This document shows, one piece after another, positions 13,481-26,100 of a stretch of 64,000 bases of DNA. The notes under the pieces are model-generated. The model was not told where the DNA came from. It searched no databases and was given only the letters and a program-made list of their open reading frames with translations. Position numbers and translations under genes: made by a program. Source of the DNA: Gymnorhina tibicen. Lineage: Eukaryota; Chordata; Aves; Passeriformes; Artamidae. Location: the NCBI GenBank assembly GCA_013399875.1, contig VXAZ01007607.1:302043-366042 (forward strand). Direction: 5' to 3'. Each line of letters starts with the position of its first letter. Within the stretch, counting starts at the first letter, position 1.

Positions 13481-16400
13481 ACACAAACCTGAATAATCAC
13501 CTTTGAGGTGACAGGAATAAACAAAGATACCTTTAAAACAAAGGGCTTAATTCCTTTGACTTCTCTCTAAGGATCTCCAAGCAAGTTCATAATGAACGAA
13601 GCTTCTCTCCCCCTTTCCCATCAGTAAAGGACAATTAAGAGAAGACTTGATTATGATCCCAGTGATAAGGTGGGATTAATCTGGTGCTAAAGGACATTAA
13701 GATGCTCTGTTTGTGTTGTGGTACACATTAACCTGGAATAAATCTGTCTCACCCTGCATTTCCCACGTCTGTGGTGTTGGAGGGAAAGGAGAATTTCCTT
13801 GTTAACCTCATTTTTACTGAGTGGAACGAAAAGTCACCCAGCTAATTGTGGAGAATGCAGTCTCTCCCAGGCACGCATGATGCAATCACAGTGCAACACT
13901 ATCAAACGCAGTCTTTAATAGCCAATTATCTCAGTGCTTCTGAATCAGAGCCATTAGAGGTTTGTGGGGTTCACCTGGAATCAAGTATATCCCAGTTCAT
14001 GTGGAATTCTGAGGCAGCTCGGCAGGGGGATGAGAGGGAGGCTAAGCCTCACCAGTCCTTGGTTTTCTGGCTAAAATGCTCTCTGGAAGAAAACAAAAAG
14101 TCAGGATGCTGGGAGGGAAAGCTGTCCCAGAAACAGGTGAGGTGTGAGGGTGAGCAGGGCTGGGTTTGGGAAAGGCACGAGCACCCATTTGTGCCGAGCA
14201 GCGTGGTAGGAAAGCCAGAGGATCCAGACACAATTGCAGGAAGCCAGAGGAAGGAGGGGCTGCTACCAGCAGTGATTGTTTCATTTAGTAATTAGTGCTT
14301 AAATCTCCTCTAAGTCAAATAAAGCAGAGGATGTGAGCTTGTGGAGCTGTTCCCTCCTCCCCTTCCCCACGCTTCCGAACACTTTTTTGCACGGGTGGAC
14401 GTGGAGGGGATAATGGGGGCTTTGCTGTTGGGTAGAGCGGGTGTTTGGGGGTAAAGAGCGGGGTACTTGTCATGATCTGGCTCTGATGTGACCTTGACTG
14501 AGCTGCTCCCTGTGTTCTTTTGCCTTCCTTCCCCCTGGTAGATGCATTTGAAGGATGAATTAAGGGATGTTCGGTGCACGGAGATTTTTCTGGAGTGCAG
14601 GGAAGAGGGAGTGAATACAAGTCTGTGAATACTGCAGAAAAACCTCTATGAAGTGTTGGTGTGCTGGCAGAGCATGCTCTCCCTGTCCAAGGAGAAAATC
14701 CGTGGATGTGGGACCCAGGCAGGCAGACCTGGAAGCGTCAGCTTTGTTCTCGGAGTGGTGCCTTTGTGGCCAAGGTGTTTGTTTGCTCTCCTCTCCCTGA
14801 CCCAGCGAGTCCCAGCCTGAGTTCAACAGGGGGGTGCTGGAACAGGGGCTCCCCTCCCACCCCGACCCAGGCACGGGGCTGCCAAGAGGCAGGACGTGAC
14901 CTGGGGAATAAATGTTCCCCTTTTCTGAAAGAGGATAAACATCCCCTTTCCTGGGTCTTGCTATCAGATGGTCTTTGGTGTTATTATCAAACGAGGAGTC
15001 CTTCAACAATCACTCTGGTGATTGATCTCCACATCCAGTGCCGATATCCTTCACCTCAGGAAGAGGTCTCGGGGAGAAATCACCTTTTTTTTCCTCGCCG
15101 TGCTGGTTTGGGTCGTGAACTTAGATCTCCACCCCGATCTCCAGCTGCTGTGTATTAATTCCAAATATTCCACGCGTTGCCAAAGCAGGCAGCAGCACAT
15201 GCCTGTCCTGCCCTCCCTTCCAAATCCATGCAAACAGCATCTCCTCGGCTGCAGAACTGGCCTCAGACTGAAGCAAATGGCTGCAACCACTCCTATCCCT
15301 CCTTTTTGCCTCCTCCACTGCTTCTCCTCACCGAGGATTGAGAGGAGCCGCCTCTTTACTACAAATAATGATTTGTAAAGCAGCGATATTTGCAATGAGT
15401 GGCTGCTGCCGTCTTTGATGTTCTTGGCACTGCCGATTGCTACCCAAAGCGAGCTGGGAATTACACTCTGTCATTCTCTTGCCTCATAGCTCAGGGCTAT
15501 ATTTAGTAGTTCAAGTTGCAACAGATCTGGAAGTCGTTCCCTTCAGCTGCTTCAGCGAGGGCCGGAGCTGGGATGGGGAGCGCGGGTTTGTCCCGGTGAG
15601 CGCGGGGAGCTCCTTCTCCAGCATCACGGACCGGGCAGCACGGAACGGCAGGAGCTCCTCGCTGCCCTGCGTGTCGGCTCCGGGCAGCCCCCCGAGCCTT
15701 TCCTCTGCGCAGAACCTCACGTTCAGCGCAGGTTTTAATTCCTGATTTTGTCGCCTCAGTCCCCGAAGCTCGGCGCGGAAATCCCGCGCGTGGTTTTTGC
15801 TCGGCGCGGGGATTCTTGGCGTGGGGTTTCTGGGATGCCCTGAGTGTCGTTTCCTGGAGATCCTGCCCTTTCAGGCGTGCAGATAAAATTATTGCAGCAT
15901 CTTCCCCTGCTGATCCAGCAGCTGGAGCTCTGCTGAGTGAGTGTTCCCTGCAGGACTCCGTGGAACGCAGAAGATAATGCCTGGATTCCAGTCTGTCCAT
16001 TGGGGCTGGAGATCCAGGAGGGTGTTGAAATCCTGGGTTTGCAGCTCCAGAATTACAGGTCTGAGAGCTTCACTGAATTGTCAAAGGTTTTTAAAGCCCT
16101 GAGTATGTGCTTGCAGTGGAGTTGGCTCTTAATTGTCTCCTTGGAGTCTGGGGATAAATGACTAAACCCAATAATGGAATCATATGATCTGATCCCTGCT
16201 GCCAAAAGATGAAGGGAGGACAGATGTTTTAGGAATGAAGCGAATGTTTTACAACGTTTTTCTTTCCAATAATAGCAAAAAGGGGTGAAGGTTGCCTAAT
16301 ATTGCCCTGCCGGCCATTAACAATGCAAATAAGCGTGGAGGGGAAAAAAAGAGAGGGTGCTCATTCCTTAAAATATGTGGGAATGCAGGCATTAGTGGTG

Positions 16401-17036
16401 GAGTTATTTCTTTGTAAATTTTCAGAAGAAACTGTCCATTTGCTCTCTTCTCTTCTCCCCCCTAACCAGTCCCCCCTCAACGTGACACTGTTTGGTGCCC
16501 AGTGAGTTGCTTTGTGGTTATTGTGGTTTTTCTTTACACAGCAACAAGACAAAAACATAAATAAAGGGGAATGTGCTTGTGGATCCACACATTTCGATGG
16601 AGTTTGAGGAGACTTCAGGCTTGGAATTGCCGAAACCAAATTTGTCCCTGCTCTGCAGTGTAGGAATCTGAGGGCAGAAATGTTTCTGCTACGAATCCGT
16701 GCTCTCTGACCCAGAGACTGGGGGGATTTTAGTCCCCATCACACCTTTAAAGGCTCCAGGGGGGCTCCAGAATGGGAAAATGCTTGAAATCACTTTTGTG
16801 CCTCCCAGATTGGGGTGGTTGTCCAGAAAGATGCTCTTCTAGCATTTAGTTTGGTTTGTTTCCTCTCCTCTCACAGTCGCATATTCTGCAAACACAGAAC
16901 ACCTGCCGATAGCAACATTTTAGTGAAAAAATTGTGTTTTCTCTGGACCGTTTGAGAAAAGCACTGTCGCTTCTGATCTGCTGTGATTTCAAACTCCTGA
17001 TTTTCTTCCTGTTGTTGTTTCTGTTTTGTTTTGCAG

Positions 17037-17106
17037 GGTGGTAAAGGAGGAGATCTCAGACGACAATGCAAAGCTCCCTTGCTTCAATGGAAGAGTGGTG
17101 TCCTGG
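17037..17106 (+). CDS. DVL1: DVL1 exon 2: end of DIX domain
   Basis: 70 nt, starting with the last base of a split glycine codon and then 23 whole codons, reading [20 protein letters not shown] then VSW. This matches human DVL1 [20 protein letters not shown] with one change (S for F). It supplies the last strands of the DIX domain, which polymerises head to tail and binds the Axin DIX domain. The acceptor is TTGCAG and the donor is GTAGGT at 17107. Confidence 0.97.
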
Positions 17107-20100
17107 GTAGGTTGGATTTTGTGCGTGTGTAAATCTGCGTTGTTTGATACTGGATCCCGATTTTTAGAAGTATCTTGAATCTCAAAGTGCATTAAAACAA
17201 AGGTACACATTTTAATGACAACATCCTGTTCTTAAGTAACAACGTTTTAAAAATCGGAATGAAGTCCACAAAGTGTGCAGGGTTGAAGAGGTGGTTTTAA
17301 CATGAAAACAGCTTTAGTACTGTCACTGAATAGCCAAAACAATTTATTCAAGAACAGCTAAACGTGATCTTGTGGTGGATTTTGGGTATGGTATTTAAAT
17401 TTCAATGTGTTGGTGTTGTGGTAATGCCTGGAAGGTTTATATGAGGTTTAAATCTCGGGGCTAAACATTGTGTATAGATTCAGTAAAAAGATGTCAAAAT
17501 TTACAGCCTTGGAAAAGTAAATTCCCTATAAAAATCAAGGAATTTGGGCTGTCATTGGTTCAGTTGTAGAGGGAGTCAGTGATCCAGATGTGACCGTGCT
17601 GCTCTGCACATCCCCTCTCCCTCAGTCTTGTCTGGGTTTAATGTGCTAATTTCTCCAATATGCCACCATTTGTTTGTCACCTCACTGGAGTAATTAATTA
17701 CCAGCTCCTAATTGTTCCCATTTATCGGGCAGTGCGTGCTGAGCTGGTGCTGTCACTTCTTCAGCCTCGTTCTGTTCCACTTCCTGGAGGTGCAGTGAGA
17801 GTCTCCTGCTGCCCAGGGCTCCTGGGAAAGACAGGAATTCCCACCTCAGACGATGTTTGGGGCACAGCTGAGCACGTGGGTGGATTTGGTGTTTCACTCA
17901 CGCTTCTCTCTGCCTGGGGACTGGAGGCTTTGCCTGTCGAGGGTGATTAAAGTGGTCGAGCACCTTCAGGCAGAGAGGAGAGCGCTGGTATTTTAGGTTT
18001 GAACACCAAAGCAGCGTCTGAGGCACAGGCGGTGATTTCAGTCTCCTCTTTCAAGATGAGCTTCCCACCTTGGGAACGCAGCAGAGGGCAAGAACGGTTT
18101 TTTCCCAAACCTCAAGTTCGTCTTGAGTGTGAAATGTATTTTTGTGAAGAGCTTGGCTTCAACAAGTGATGCCAAGTGGAGTTGGAAACACGGTGAGTGC
18201 CGTGGGGTGGGAACTCTGCTGAGTGGAGACCTGGAACAGCTTTTCAGCATGGAATAAATGTCTGGATCCGTGCTTGGATCCTGTCTTTGCTGGGATGAAG
18301 GTGCACAAGGAAGCAGCAGTAAAGTGGGTTTATAGGAGCTTTTCCCAACTGCACAGCTGGGGCTACTTGGAATTCTCAGGTGGAACGAGCAGCTCTGTCT
18401 CCATCTCTTCCTCCGTTCCTGTGCTGATTTTAGGAGTCGAAGATCTTGCTGACATTTTTTTACAACTTCAAATATCGAAAATATTTTACCCCTTAAAATA
18501 TTTTAGCAGCCCAGACATTGAAGTTACACAGGACGAGGACATTTGCTACCCGCTGGGCAGCCTGAAGTTTCTAAGCCTGGCTTCTTGTGGACAGGATTAC
18601 ATCAAAATGACATAAAAAAATCAAATACCCGCATTGATTGCATGCTGCTTCCTGCGTGTGTGCACTCCAGCGTTGTGCGAGGAAAAGAGTGTCTTTTAAA
18701 CCTCACTTTGACTGGGAGATGGTTCTTAAGCAAAGATTCCTTGTGGATCATCAGGCACAGCCCCTGCTGGGCTCGGAGCAGCTGGAAATGCTGCTCTGGG
18801 AGGGCCAGATGAGCTGAGCTCGGCTGGATCACACAATGGGAGCAACTTCTTCCTGCTCTATTGATTGCTTTTAATTTTAGGGCACTCAGGCTCTGGCAGC
18901 TGGGTAGTCCCAACAGGTTTTTAGCGTTAGGCAAGCAAAACACGTGGCTTTGTGAAGCTGAGCTTAAGCTCAGTCCTCCCACGCACCCAAATGTGTACTA
19001 AGCACTTAATGGATTTTGTATTAAATTGAGGTCTTAAAAATTGGGATTTTTCAGTCTGTACTCTCCAAAGTCAGCTGTTTGTTCCTGGGAGTTGTGTTCA
19101 GAAGGAAAAGCTGCTTTTTCCTTTTTTTTTCAGGACCTCCATACCTGTTCTTTTACCTTTGTGCTTCCAACCTTTTGCCTCAGCAGCAGTAGCTGACTAA
19201 TAACCAACGTGACTTCCAGAGCTTTTCCAAGAACTTAGCCATGCCTTTCCACTCAGCAGGCACCAGGATGCCTTGGTTTGGGAATGGAGGAGTGTTTTAA
19301 AGCGGAGTTATTTCAATTTAAAGCTGCTGTTCTGATCTCATTTTGATCTAAAGCTGGGCAGTGCTCAGGGAAGGGAATGAGCACCACATGCCTCCAGGGA
19401 AAAGGGAATGTTCCCTGGATGAGGTAAATTGGTTGTCAAAGGAACAAAACCATTGGCTTTAGAGAATCAAACTGATGTTTAAACAAAACAAACAGAGAAA
19501 TGTCCGAGAGCTGAGGGTCCATCTGGAGCCAGCACAAAGTCCTTCCTTAACGAGGTTGTGTCCGTTCTCAGGCGGGAGCTGGATGTGGGATGGGGAGAAC
19601 TCCTCCAGGAGGAGCATCCCTGGGGCGGGATCAGCCCCTGGATGCTCCGAGGGGCTGGATTTGGCTGAAGGGCTCGGTGCTGCTGAATCTGCTGCTCTCG
19701 GGATGCCCCTGAGCTCTGGATGGTGGTGGTGCTGTTTTTGCCTTCAGTCCAAGGATTACTGGGGGGCCGGAGCGCGGGGCTCTGGCAGGGTGGGAACGGA
19801 TGGGACAAAAAGGGATTTCATGTGTGATTAACAAGCGGAAGAGAGCGTCCCAAAAGCTGCAGATAAAATAGGGGAGAAGGTGGAGATGGGATTTGTGCTG
19901 CCACGGCCTGAGAGCAGCGTGTGTTTTAGCAGCAGAGGGGTGGGAATGGATGGCAGATCTGTCAGGAGAGCAAATCCATCCTGAGAAGCCCTTTCCTCCT
20001 CCTTCTGTGCAGCTCCTGCCCTGTGTTTGCTGCTCAGGGTCATCCCTCCCTGTTTCTGCCCCGTTCTCCCATGCTGCTGAGCTGGTAAATATTAATTAAA

Positions 20101-23100
20101 TATTCGGTTAATTCAATACCCAGGTTGTCCTCTGCATCCCTGACCTGGGTCTCTTCTTCCCAGTGCGTGCAGGAGGATGGGGCTGTTTGTTTTTATCTGT
20201 GTGGTCCAGTTAAATTGACTTTTTACTTTGGGAGTTCAGTGTACTGGTGATTTATTCTGAGTTCCAGGCACCATTCAGGCTCTTCTGTGCAGCAAAACGT
20301 GGCTCAGGTCGTTCCAGCAAGGTGTTCTTGGAGTTTAGGGACAAACACACCCCCAAGCCCAAAACTGCTCCACACGAAGAAAGAAGAGGTTGAGGAGTTG
20401 GGATGTAAAAGGGGAATGAAATAATCCACATCCTTATCCTCTCCCAACCAACCCCCCAAGGGCATTTTTATCTCATGGTAAGAGCTGAATTCTTTGCCAG
20501 CTCCTTAAATAACATGAAACATGAAAATATATGGCTTTTCCAGCTGGAAACCAGGAGAATAGGAAGAAATAAGATCAGAACAAGACTATATATATACATG
20601 CACACACACACCAGTTAAATATTATATTTTAATTCTGGGACTGTTGCTATTTTCCTTTCAGAGGAACATCACAATCTCTGAGATGCATTTCAAGAATTAA
20701 TTCAATTTCTTGCTATTCCTGCACCAGTAGAAGTTGCTGGCTGCTTTCCAGGTGCAGAAGAAGGCAGGATCCTTGCTCCAAGGATTTGCTCCTTGTTTGA
20801 AATCTCAGTCATTCCTATTTTTTACATTACACTTTTGCTTGGAGGCTGCAGCCAAGCTCAGCCTCTGCTCTCCTTTTCCTCCTTGACCACGGTGGGAGAC
20901 AGTTGCTGCTCCAGAGACCTTAATTTTGTATTTTCTTTGTCACAACCAGTTGGTTTTTCCACATTAGGGGTGGGAATTGAGACACACGTGTTTTTAATGG
21001 ATTTTTTTTTTTTTTTTTTAAATTTCCCATCAAGATCTTGTGGAAAGTCTGGTGGTTAAGGGACAAGAGCGTGTGGCAAACAAGGAGGTGTTGAGATGAG
21101 CCAGCCCCTTCTCAGCAGCACCAGTGACAAGAGACAACAGGAATGAATGGAAACAAAGGAAGTTCTCTTCAAACATTCCAAAAAAATTCTCTTTTTTAAC
21201 TCTGAGGGTGGTAAACCTCTTTAATGACGAGGCTCAGGCAGTTCCTCATCTACCTTTAATAGATAATATAAAGACAAACCTGGCTTTCCAATCCCTCCTT
21301 CATTCCTCGTGTCTTTCCTGCAGGAGGAGAATGGGTTCAATTTGCCTTTCCTCCTTAGGTCAGATAGCATTTATCTGATAGATGATATGGATGATAAATG
21401 CTATAACAGCATTTAGATGATAAAAAGTGAAATATTTTTTCTTCTCAATGCCAGCACAGGAGTTTAAGCCACAAAAATCAGCTCTGGTGGAGTCAGCAGC
21501 CAGGCCTCTGATGGAGAACGGTGCTGTAGCAAAGATCTAAAAGCAAAATTCGGATGTGTGGTTTAAATTAATTATTCCAGGGTATTAGTGGAGCCTTTTT
21601 TGTGTGCTGCACCGAATGTTCCGTGCTGCTCGGGATGAATTCTAAACCCACCCAGTTCTGCAGAGACAGCACAGATTGTGGGAAGTGGGGCTGGATCTAT
21701 TCCTTCAAAACTTTGTCTCTCTCCTCCTTTCCCACCCATCAGGCTGCTCCCAAATTTCTCTGCGTGTCCCGGTTTGGAGCTCACACGTTGCACTTCTTGC
21801 AGATGATGTTGACAAGGGCTTCTGTTCCCCCAGCTCAGCGATCAGCTGAAACATCTGTGGCTGACCCGCATTCTGAATTGCAAATTACTTTTTCCACACT
21901 AACACCCATAAAATTGCAGGGCTTATCTGCCTCTATTTGCTGCTAATTACTGCAGGAGTTTTATGTAAATCTCACTGTAAGTTAATTGTTCGGGTTTCGA
22001 ATTCTTTTAATATCCCATTCACTGGAACTTAACAGATAATTGCACACGAATCTTCCAGGGATAGCAAAGTTGGGTCTTTACCTTTTGTGTTTTGGGCAGG
22101 GTGATTTCCTTTTTTTTTTTTTTTAATCTTTAAACCGGGCCTGAGCTTTCTTTGTCTCCAGTGCTATAAAATGTGTGTCAGCTGGTGGGAGACAGCTCGG
22201 GATTCTTGCCCAAACCCATCTGGGAGGGTTGTGGTGCTCCCTGGGAAGGACTGTGGTGTCTCTCTCTGTGTTCCAGAGCCATTTCAAATGGGAAAATTGA
22301 ACGCACACGCCACAGCTGAGCCTCCTCTTCCCCCCACATCTCCCCTCCTGACTGATCCAGTGGCCACTTTGAAGTGTACACCGTGACTGACGTCGGGAAA
22401 TTTGAGATTTTCATCTTTTTTAATAACATTTGAATCCTTCTATTTGTCAGAGGTGGGAACTTTGATCTCGGTGTCATCTGCAGGACTGATTTCCATAGGG
22501 GAAAATGTTCAAGGGAGGATCTGCGAGTCTTTAGTTGTTGCTTACCCTGAGAACTCCGTGTGCAGCTGGATTAGTATTGAATTAAAATCCCTGCTGCTAA
22601 TTAGCTATTTAAACTTCCTCCCCAGCCCTCCCGTGTCCTGCTTGTTTTTCTCCTCTGCCATCTCAGATCTTGTTCTTTTGATTTCGGGGTGGGTTTGTTT
22701 TTCTTCTTGCGTGTTTTTGTTGCTTTTTCGCTGTTGGCTGTTGTGTTGTTTTTTGAGCACTAAATAATTTGGGATGGAGAGCTGCTCCTTCCTGGTTTCC
22801 TTTCCAGTGGCTGAGCTTTAGTTTTTCAACAATATAGAGACCATCATTAATTGTGTGGCAGAATTCTTAATTAATTACAGTGAATGCATTTGCACACACC
22901 AGAAATAGCTGGTGTGTGTCCTGTTCTGCTAGCACACGACATAGAATATAATTCTGCTCCGGGAATCATTTATTTGGGGTTTTTTGGGACTGCTTACCTG
23001 AATGAAATTATTAATGCAGTTTTGCTTTTTTGGGGTTTGTTTTTGTTTTATTTTTTTTTTTGGTCCTTAACCGGGCAATTTGTGTGGAAATTTTTTCCCT

Positions 23101-26100
23101 CGACTGGGAAATCTGTGGGGAAAAAAATTGCGTGGAAGAAAATCTTTTTCTTGCAATGGCTTTCGATGTCCCTCTCCTCTCCTCTCCTCTCCTCTTCTCC
23201 TCTTCTCCTCTTCTCCTCTTCTCCTCTTCTCCTCTTCTCCTCTTCTCNNNNNNNNNNNNNNNNNNNNNNNNNNNNNNNNNNNNNNNNNNNNNNNNNNNNN
23301 NNNNNNNNNNNNNNNNNNNNNNNNNNNNNNNNNNNNNNNNNNNNNNNNNNNNNNNNTTCTCTCTTCTCTCTTCTCTCTTCTCTCTTCTCTCTTCTCTCTT
23401 CTCTCTTCTCTCTTCTCTCTTCTCTCTCTTCTCTCCTCTCCTGGTGGAAGCTGGGAGTGTGGCAGGAATTGGCTGGTGCCAGCTCGGGGCTGGCTGTTAT
23501 CTCTGGTTTTTTAGGAAGGATTTGCAACATCTGGGAACAATTCCTTGCCTGGCTGCCGGGAATGTGCAGTTTCCTATTGGCTGGCAGTGATGTCATTGCC
23601 TTCTGTGAGGTTTTTTTCCCTGGTTTTTCTTCCCCATTATCCGGGTGCCAGCAGATAATGCTTGTCCTGTTTGTCCATCAGCCCTTCAGAGCCCGGATTT
23701 GCAATTACAATTCACGTCGTGGGGCAGAACCATTTGACAAGGGCAGCACAGGAGCTTCAGGGCTGGGAAATGAAAGAAGTGCCCGGAGCTGAGGCAGGGA
23801 ATAAAAACCCCCGGGAGCAGATTCCTGTTGAGTTCTGCTGGATGAAACAAGCTGATCCCAGCTCCTCACACATTAAATAAACCCTCGCTCATCCCAAGCC
23901 TCATCTCGGCGCGGACAAATTTCTCGTTGCTAAAATAAACATCCCTTTCCCGCTAAGGTTTTTCCTGCAGTGTGGAGTCGTGGTGCCTTTGAGAGAATTC
24001 CTGGTGGAGCGCAGCCCTTTGCTGCAATTGCTCCTTTGGGAGCAGCCTCCGTGTGGATAATGGGCCACGGCTCTGAAGCTTTGACTTGGGATTTGTGGTG
24101 CCTGTGACTTTAGAGGAAAAAATAATTACTTCCAACTCGTGTGGCTGTTCTGAAGTCAAAAATATAAATGGCTCTTTCAGGTATTTCTTCAGTCACTGGG
24201 ATCAGTCCCTCACCTCTCCCCGAGCTCAGAGCAACACCAAGAGCTGCTGTTGTTCCTCAGTGAGAGTTTAAATATTGTACTTTTTCCTGCTGATAAATTA
24301 ATAAATATTTAGCCAGATGAGATGCTGAGAGCAGAGTGCACCAGTGTTTGCTCTGTCCCCTCCCCGGGCTGGTTTTTGTCTGGTGTCCTCAGCCCTGGGC
24401 TCTGCACAGGCCATTCCTTGAGCTGGCTCAATGCCTGTGGGAGTTTGTTCAGATTTCTGCTGAGCTCTGGAAGAGTCAGGCCTTACCATAATTAATTAAA
24501 AAGCATCAGCAAATGTGGTGGAGAGGAAAAAAAAGGGGGAAATTTAGCTGCAGAGAGGTGAAACAACCGATCCAAAGACTGGAGATCGGGTTGGAAGCCT
24601 GGTGGTGACACAGGCAGCGAACTGAACGCTGATTTCTGCGAACCACTTCCAACAGAACTGGTGCTTTTTTCAGCCAGATTTTTTGCTGGCATTGCTGGAA
24701 TCCTTCTCCCGCACAGGAGGAAGGAAACAGGAGAAGGAAAGAGGAGCTTTCGGGCAGCGGTTTGTTAGCACACCGCAGAACTCGCACAGCTCCCTGGTGT
24801 TTGGGCTGCCACGGCTCGGAGGTGGCTCCGTGGGGATCACTGGGGATGTCAAAAGCACCCGAGATTCTTTTCTAGCACGCCAGGCTTGATGTTCTCTCTC
24901 AGGATGGGAGCGTGGTGGCAGGAGCTCAGCTGTAAGAACAAACAGCGTTGAGCGTGATGGAACGAACCGAATCAGCAGCTGCAATTAGTTCCACGCTTCT
25001 TTATGAACTCCTTGGTGAACTTCCTCCGCGTGCAGCAACACGGGGGACGTCCAGGATTCCCGTGGAAGCGCCGTCCTTGGGGGTGGGAGCCGGCAGCTGT
25101 TCCACAGGCTCTGCTCTGCACGGCACACGAGGGACCAGAGAAAATGCTCCTGCCACTCAGAACCACAGGGGAGGCTCGATGGGGGAAATACAATTATCAG
25201 GGCTGGCTCGTGGCCAGGGAGCTGCTTGTGAGTCTGCCCTTCTCCTGCAAAAACACTCTATTGTGGCAGTCCTTTTCCATTAAAAATGACGGAATATTGG
25301 AGTGTTTCATTCCTGTTAGCTTGTCAGAGAAAAGGACAAAAATTTATCTTAACGATGATTTACAGCCTGCTGGGAGAAGGGAGGGACTCCCAGCTAGCAC
25401 AGCAAAGCAGGGAGCAGGAATTCTGTGTGTTCACCATGCAGCCAGGGCAGTGATGTGGGAATTCTCTCAGCAAGTGCATCCAGAGTTTTTTCTATTTTCC
25501 CCAGAATTCTTCCTCTTCTGCCCAGAATTCTTCTTCTCCTGCACCCCCTGACAAACCCTCACCAAACTGAAGGCGTTTCCCAAGCTGCTGGAGAGGGGCA
25601 GGGCTGCTGCCCATCCAGCAGCTCCAGCCGAGCCCAGTATTCCGTGGGGTTGGGTGTAATTCCACCTTTCAGCTCCCTTTGATCCGTGGGAAGAACCAGC
25701 CAGGCAGTGCAGTGGCAATGCTCTTGCTGCCCGTGCCACCTTGTGCTGCACATTTTCTTTTCTAGCACGACTGATTTTGTCCCAGTGCTCTTTTGGGGTG
25801 CTTTTTGTTCATTTGGTCTGCAGCCACCCATTTATACTCAGTGCTGTTGAGCACGGGGAGCTGCAAGTGAAGAAGGAAAGCTTTGATGAGTGAGAGTGCT
25901 CCAGTTGTAACCAGGCACAGATCTGGACAGTCTGTGTCTTGTTTAAACAACTTAATTGCTCCAAGTTCTGCTTAAACCTCTGAGCTCCTGCAGGAGCTCC
26001 CAGATCCTGGTTATCACAAAAGCAAGATCACGTTAGACAACTTATTTAAACTCTTACACTCCTGGGTTTATTTATTTATTATTATTATTCCTCAGGGGCA

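Larger units (their letters stand above)
1..17036 (+). other. DVL1: DVL1 intron 1 (3' part)
   Basis: I found no coding exon here. The DVL first exon, with its MAETKIIYH-type start, was not found on the plus strand, so it should lie left of the window and intron 1 exceeds 17 kb. The stretch is AT-rich unique DNA with two CR1 remnants (about 7078-7348 and 13335-13480), a 20-bp tandem repeat at 6581-6640, related short repeats at 6797-6875, and a locally CpG-rich patch at about 15540-15830. Open frames up to 222 codons occur but look like nothing known. The acceptor is a T-rich tract ending in CAG at 17034-17036. Confidence 0.8.

Noticed and set aside
22884..23792. Long frames running through the polypyrimidine tract and N gap
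   Set aside because: Open only because of repeat composition and unknown bases; leucine, serine and phenylalanine repeats with no gene features.
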